Shown one piece after another: positions 5,652-8,689 of a stretch of DNA of 8,689 nucleotides (position 1 is its first letter; every line of letters begins with the position of its first letter). The notes under the pieces are model-generated. The model was given only the letters and a program-made list of their open reading frames with translations. It was not told the origin of the DNA and made no database searches. Position numbers and translations under genes: made by a program. Source of the DNA: an uncultured Acidobacteriota bacterium (GTDB lineage Bacteria > Acidobacteriota > Vicinamibacteria > Vicinamibacterales > UBA8438); contig CAJWMX010000099.1 of the NCBI GenBank assembly GCA_913043805.1, forward strand, positions 1 through 8,689. The letters run 5' to 3'.

Positions 5652-6857
5652 ATGATCGCAAAGCGGACGATCCACGACCTCGCCCTGGACGGGCGGCGGG
5701 TGTTCATCCGTGTCGACTTCAACGTCCCGATCCGGGATGGCGTCATTGGTGACGACACCCGGATCCGGGCCGCCCTGCCGACGCTGCAACATGCCCTCGA
5801 TCGTGGCGCGACCGTCGTCCTCGGCTCCCACCTGGGTCGACCGAATGGACAGGCCACCCCGACGTTCAGCCTGAAACCGGTCGCCGCACATCTTGAACAG
5901 GTGCTGGGCCGGCCCGTGGTCTTCGCCGAAGACTGCGTCGGCGCGCCAGTCAAGACCGCGCTCGGACAGGTCGGTAGCGGGCGGGTCGTGCTACTCGAGA
6001 ACCTGCGGTTTCACCCAGGCGAGGAAGGCAACGACCGGGAGTTCGCCCGACAACTCGCGGAATCGGCTGACTGTTATGTAAACGACGCGTTCGGCGCGGC
6101 GCATCGCGCTCACGCCTCGACCGCCGGGATCCTCAACCACCTGCACGACGCGGCCGCGGGCCTCCTGATGGCGGCCGAGCTCAGACACCTGGGCGGGCTG
6201 CTGAGCAAGCCCTCTCGTCCGTTCGTCGCCATCCTCGGCGGCGCCAAGGTGTCGGGCAAGCTCGAAGTCATCGACAACCTGCTGGGCCGGGTCGACGCGC
6301 TGCTCGTCGGCGGCGCCATGGCCTACACCTTCTTTCTGGCCCAGGGCCACCCGGTTGGACGCTCGCTGGTCGAGACCGACCTGCTCGAGACAACTCGACG
6401 CATCCTCGCTGACGCGGCGAAGCGCGGGGTGCAGCTGGCTCTTCCCCGAGACCATGTCGTCGCGCCGTCGCTCGATGGAGACGCCACTCACGAGACGCTG
6501 GCCGTCGACGATCCCGCCATCGGAGATCGGATGGGCGTGGACATCGGGCCCGCCACCGTCGCTCGCTACGCCGAGGTGATCGCGAACGCGAAGACGATCG
6601 TCTGGAACGGTCCGATGGGGGTCTTCGAGGTCGAGCCGTTCGCGCCCGGGACCGTCGCGGTCGCCAAGGCGGTGGCACACAGCGCGGCGCGCTCGATTGT
6701 GGGTGGCGGCGACTCGGTGTCCGCCATCGGCCGGGCCGGGGTGGCCGACGCCATCACGCACATCTCGACCGGCGGCGGCGCCTCCCTGGAGCTGCTCGGG
6801 GGACGGACGCTCCCCGGAGTGGATGTCCTGCCGGACGCCGGCGAAGGAGTGGACTGA
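5652..6857 (+). CDS. pgk: Phosphoglycerate kinase
   Basis: Pgk transfers the acyl phosphate of 1,3-bisphosphoglycerate to ADP, making ATP and 3-phosphoglycerate; it uses the product of GAPDH directly. The 401-residue, two-domain protein shows the substrate-side motifs RVDFNVP (20-26), SHLGRPNG (59-66) and ENLRFHPGEEGND (116-128), then DAFGAAHRAHAST (145-157). The nucleotide-side motifs are GGAKVSGK (196-203), WNGPMGVFE (318-326), GGGDS (351-355) and STGGGAS (372-378). The length is normal for bacterial Pgk. The ATG at 5652 begins MIAKRTIHDL, a typical N-terminus. Its ribosome binding site is poor (AGG only 2 nt away), so translation may be coupled to gap, whose stop is 16 nt upstream. tpiA begins 3 nt after its stop. 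Confidence 0.97.
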   Translation: MIAKRTIHDLALDGRRVFIRVDFNVPIRDGVIGDDTRIRAALPTLQHALDRGATVVLGSHLGRPNGQATPTFSLKPVAAHLEQVLGRPVVFAEDCVGAPVKTALGQVGSGRVVLLENLRFHPGEEGNDREFARQLAESADCYVNDAFGAAHRAHASTAGILNHLHDAAAGLLMAAELRHLGGLLSKPSRPFVAILGGAKVSGKLEVIDNLLGRVDALLVGGAMAYTFFLAQGHPVGRSLVETDLLETTRRILADAAKRGVQLALPRDHVVAPSLDGDATHETLAVDDPAIGDRMGVDIGPATVARYAEVIANAKTIVWNGPMGVFEVEPFAPGTVAVAKAVAHSAARSIVGGGDSVSAIGRAGVADAITHISTGGGASLELLGGRTLPGVDVLPDAGEGVD

Positions 6858-6860
6858 GCC

Positions 6861-7628
6861 ATGCGAAAGCCGTTCGTCGCCGCCAACTGGAAGATGCACA
6901 AGACCGTGGCCGAGGCGGTGGACTTTGCCAGCGCGTTCACGCCGCTCGTCCACACGGTCACCGACGTCGACATCGTCGTGGCGCCATCGTTTCTCGCTCT
7001 GCCGGCCCTGGTCGAGTCACTCGCCGAGCACAAGATCCAGGTCGCCGCCCAGAACGTGAGCGCCGAACCGCAGGGCGCGTTCACTGGCGAGATCAGCCTC
7101 GGCATGCTCCAGGCCTCGGGTGTACAACTGGCCATCATCGGCCACTCCGAGCGACGACAGCTCTTCGGTGAAACCGACGGCGGCGTCAACGCCAAGACAC
7201 GAGCGACTCTCGATGCCGGCCTGACACCGATCGTCTGTGTGGGCGAGACCCTGGACGAGCGCGAAGCAGAGCACACCTTCGACGTTCTGAACCGACAGAT
7301 CGATGAAGGACTGTCAGGTCTGACACCGGCCCAGGTGACCGAGCTGGTCGTCGCCTACGAGCCGGTCTGGGCCATCGGCACCGGCAAGGTCGCCACGCCT
7401 GACCAGGCAGACGAGGCGCACCGACACCTTCGTGGGCAACTGGCTTCGACCTTTGGACAAACAGCGGCCACGGCCTGCCGGATCATCTACGGCGGCAGCG
7501 TCAAGCCGGCCAACGCGGCCGAGTTGATGGGCCGGGCCGACGTCGACGGCGCCCTGGTGGGCGGCGCCAGCCTCGACCCCACCAGCTTTGCGGAGATCGT
7601 GACCGCCAGCCGCCCGGGTGACCGCTAG
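6861..7628 (+). CDS. tpiA: Triosephosphate isomerase
   Basis: TpiA interconverts dihydroxyacetone phosphate and glyceraldehyde-3-phosphate, supplying the GAPDH encoded upstream. The 255-residue TIM barrel carries the full catalytic set: Lys11 in AANWKMHK, His95 in IIGHSERR and Glu167 in VAYEPVWAIGTG (the flexible loop 6 follows). The phosphate-binding IYGGSVKPANA and GALVGGASL segments are present near the end. The ATG lies 3 nt after the pgk stop, with AAGGAG 11 nt upstream inside the end of pgk, so the two are co-transcribed and probably coupled. Length and motifs are normal. Confidence 0.97.
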   Translation: MRKPFVAANWKMHKTVAEAVDFASAFTPLVHTVTDVDIVVAPSFLALPALVESLAEHKIQVAAQNVSAEPQGAFTGEISLGMLQASGVQLAIIGHSERRQLFGETDGGVNAKTRATLDAGLTPIVCVGETLDEREAEHTFDVLNRQIDEGLSGLTPAQVTELVVAYEPVWAIGTGKVATPDQADEAHRHLRGQLASTFGQTAATACRIIYGGSVKPANAAELMGRADVDGALVGGASLDPTSFAEIVTASRPGDR

Positions 7629-7648
7629 ACGGTCAGGCGCGATATACT
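7618..7648 (+). promoter_or_regulatory. Candidate internal promoter for secG and tRNA-Leu
   Basis: A near-consensus -10, TATACT (7643-7648), sits between tpiA and secG. A weak -35, GTGACC (7618-7623), lies 19 nt upstream at the end of tpiA. The -10 is followed by GGCTCG, matching AGCTCG after the gap -10 in the same register. Transcription would start around 7655, almost at the secG ATG (7658), giving an essentially leaderless mRNA. The -35 and long spacer make this tentative. Confidence 0.35.
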
Positions 7649-7657
7649 GGCTCGATT

Positions 7658-8044
7658 ATGCTGGGCATTCTTCTCAACTCGTTGTACGTGGTCGTGTGTC
7701 TCCTGCTGGTGGTCGTGGTGTTGATGCAGCAGGGCAAGGGCGGCGACATCGCGGCCGCCTTTGGCGGGAGCGGCAGTCAGACCGCGTTTGGCGCGCGCGC
7801 CGGCGCAACGGTGTTGACCCGGGCCACGACGGTGCTCGGCATCCTGTTCATGGTCGGCGCGATGGCGCTCGCCATCGTGGGGCAACGTTCCACCGGGTCG
7901 GTGTTGAGCGGTGTCGACGGCCCTGGTCTGCCGACGGCCGCGCCTGCCACCGCGCCGGTCGAGATTCCGGCCCCGGAGACACCGGTGGAGGCTCCGGCGG
8001 AGACCACCGAGGACGCGGCGGAAGCACCGGCCGAACCACAGTAA
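7658..8044 (+). CDS. secG: Protein translocase subunit SecG
   Basis: SecG is the small auxiliary subunit of the SecYEG channel in the inner membrane and assists SecA-driven export. The 128-residue product has two membrane segments (about 3-23 and 55-75). They are joined by the conserved cytoplasmic loop MQQGKGGDIAAAFGGSGSQ (23-41), then TAFGARAGATVLTR, which identifies the family clearly. After the second segment comes a tail of about 50 residues rich in Ala, Pro and Glu, longer than the tail in the E. coli protein (110 residues in all) and without recognisable motifs. I see no ribosome binding site before the ATG at 7658, which lies 29 nt after the tpiA stop. A TATACT just upstream suggests a separate, possibly leaderless transcript. 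A tRNA-Leu follows 32 nt downstream. Confidence 0.95.
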   Translation: MLGILLNSLYVVVCLLLVVVVLMQQGKGGDIAAAFGGSGSQTAFGARAGATVLTRATTVLGILFMVGAMALAIVGQRSTGSVLSGVDGPGLPTAAPATAPVEIPAPETPVEAPAETTEDAAEAPAEPQ

Positions 8045-8076
8045 GGCGGTGCCCCACACGCACCGCACCCATCCGA

Positions 8077-8164
8077 GCGGAAGTGGCGGAACTGGCAGAC
8101 GCACTAGCTTGAGGGGCTAGCGAGCCAATGGCTCATGGGGGTTCAAATCCCCCCTTCCGCACCA
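8077..8164 (+). tRNA. leuU: tRNA-Leu (anticodon GAG), CCA encoded
   Basis: The acceptor stem GCGGAAG (8077-8083) pairs fully with CTTCCGC (8154-8160), followed by discriminator A and an encoded CCA. The anticodon stem CTAGC/GCTAG (8104-8108, 8116-8120) closes a 7-nt loop TTGAGGG with anticodon GAG at 8111-8113, which reads CUC and CUU. A long variable arm (GAGCC/GGCTC around 8122-8134) marks a class II tRNA, as expected for Leu. The T arm is five G:C pairs around TTCAAAT. No promoter of its own is evident, so it is probably processed from the secG transcript. The same secG-tRNA-Leu(GAG) pairing is known in E. coli (secG-leuU). Confidence 0.97.
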
Positions 8165-8205
8165 CCCTCTTCGCCAAAGCGAGACGCCGAGGCGAGACCC
8201 AGCCC

Positions 8206-8689
8206 CTAGTCGGGCACACTCGCAAGCACCGCATCCCAGGCCACTTCGGAGGCCAAGACTCCCAGATCGAAGGCAGACACGTCTGGGTTGTCGACATCGT
8301 CGGTCGTCGCGGCATAGAGCAGGTCACCGTCCTGGGACGTCGCGAACGGCTGGATGGCGCGCCCCATTGAGGTGTGGACCTGGATCGCCAGACGCTCCAA
8401 ATCCGCGAACGCCAGTCGTTGGTTGGTCACCACGAGGGTGATCGTGGTGTTCTGAGTTGCTCCTGCCGGTGGGTCAGGGCCCCCTCCGGTCCTGGCGAGC
8501 AGCTCGGAAACCTGCCCACAATCTTCGGTGGGACCGGCCCCGCAACGCACGACCCGACCGGCGCGGTCCACAACCGTGCCATAGGCATTCACGACGGTGA
8601 AGACAGCAACCTTCGTCTCGCCGACCTGCCGGAACGCCCCACCCTGGCCCGATCGGGGCCACCGGGCCCAGTCACCCCGCCGATGGAAG
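8206..8689 (-). CDS. P1-family peptidase (S58, DmpA/BapA-like), C-terminal 160 residues (5' end off window)
   Basis: S58 enzymes are Ntn-like amidopeptidases of the DmpA/ornithine-acetyltransferase fold that cut their own chain to expose an N-terminal nucleophile; substrates range from D-amino acid peptides to beta-peptides. The visible part begins in the pre-cleavage half (GQGGAF, then VAVFTVVNAYGTVVDRAGRV). It continues past a Gly/Pro-rich linker to QNTTITLVVTN, where the family's self-cleavage site lies; I infer cleavage between Asn and the first Thr (codon 8448-8446). LERLAIQVHTSMGRAIQPF and SQDGDLLYAAT, the usual S58 end pattern, follow, and then the stop at 8206. The start is outside the window, so any signal peptide and the active-site residues of the first half are unseen. 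It is convergent with the tRNA and functionally unrelated to its neighbours. The true substrate is unknown. Confidence 0.82.
   Translation of the reverse strand, partial: FHRRGDWARWPRSGQGGAFRQVGETKVAVFTVVNAYGTVVDRAGRVVRCGAGPTEDCGQVSELLARTGGGPDPPAGATQNTTITLVVTNQRLAFADLERLAIQVHTSMGRAIQPFATSQDGDLLYAATTDDVDNPDVSAFDLGVLASEVAWDAVLASVPD

Noticed and set aside
4913..5953. A 346-codon minus-strand open frame opposite gap and pgk
   Set aside because: The gap and pgk frames beneath it have every catalytic motif. The antisense translation shows no family features.
8165..8205. Weak hairpins (TCGC/GCGA and TCGCC/GGCGA) between the tRNA and the convergent peptidase, considered as a shared terminator
   Set aside because: The stems are only 4-5 bp, the longer one has a 14-nt loop, and no T-tract follows in either direction. 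I see nothing certain in this 41-nt gap.
8474..8662. Alternative minus-strand frame of 62 codons at the right edge
   Set aside because: The adjacent frame continues the S58 peptidase without interruption to the window edge, so this one is a shadow.

Overview
This is a GC-rich stretch of ordinary chromosome from a Gram-negative bacterium. An outer membrane with lipopolysaccharide (LPS) is implied by the Kdo transferase, lipid A 4'-kinase, late acyltransferase and heptose genes on the minus strand. No marker fixes the phylum. The pairing of a kdtA-lpxK-acyltransferase-heptosyltransferase-gmhB cluster with a gap-pgk-tpiA-secG cluster, plus a P1/S58 peptidase, made me think of Acidobacteriota (Vicinamibacteria-like) or a related lineage. 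That is an impression, not a result.

Layout. Positions 1-4491, minus strand: a tightly packed LPS inner-core and lipid A operon, in transcription order kdtA/waaA, lpxK, an LpxL-type acyltransferase, a WaaF-type heptosyltransferase and gmhB (start only; the gene runs off the left edge). Genes overlap by 1-4 nt (TGATG, GTGA, ATGA) or sit a few bases apart, so one mRNA with translational coupling is likely. The heptosyltransferase is broken by an apparent single-base loss near 704-745. Positions 4492-4627: the only sizeable intergenic gap. It holds two divergent sigma70-type promoters whose elements interlock, plus a 9-bp direct repeat. Positions 4628-8164, plus strand: gap, pgk, tpiA (three consecutive lower-glycolysis enzymes), then secG and a tRNA-Leu(GAG) with encoded CCA. 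A second promoter candidate lies just before secG. Positions 8206-8689, minus strand: the C-terminal 160 residues of a P1-family (S58, DmpA-like) peptidase, convergent with the tRNA and cut by the right edge.

How the genes work together. The left operon phosphorylates lipid A, adds Kdo and the Kdo-dependent secondary acyl chain, then attaches and helps make ADP-heptose. The right operon interconverts glyceraldehyde-3-phosphate, 1,3-bisphosphoglycerate, 3-phosphoglycerate and dihydroxyacetone phosphate, and also carries a Sec translocon subunit and a leucine tRNA.

I found no mobile element, CRISPR array, phage gene or unknown defence-like system. The points worth a second look are the split heptosyltransferase, the interlocked promoter region, and a -10/discriminator motif shared by the gap and secG promoters.
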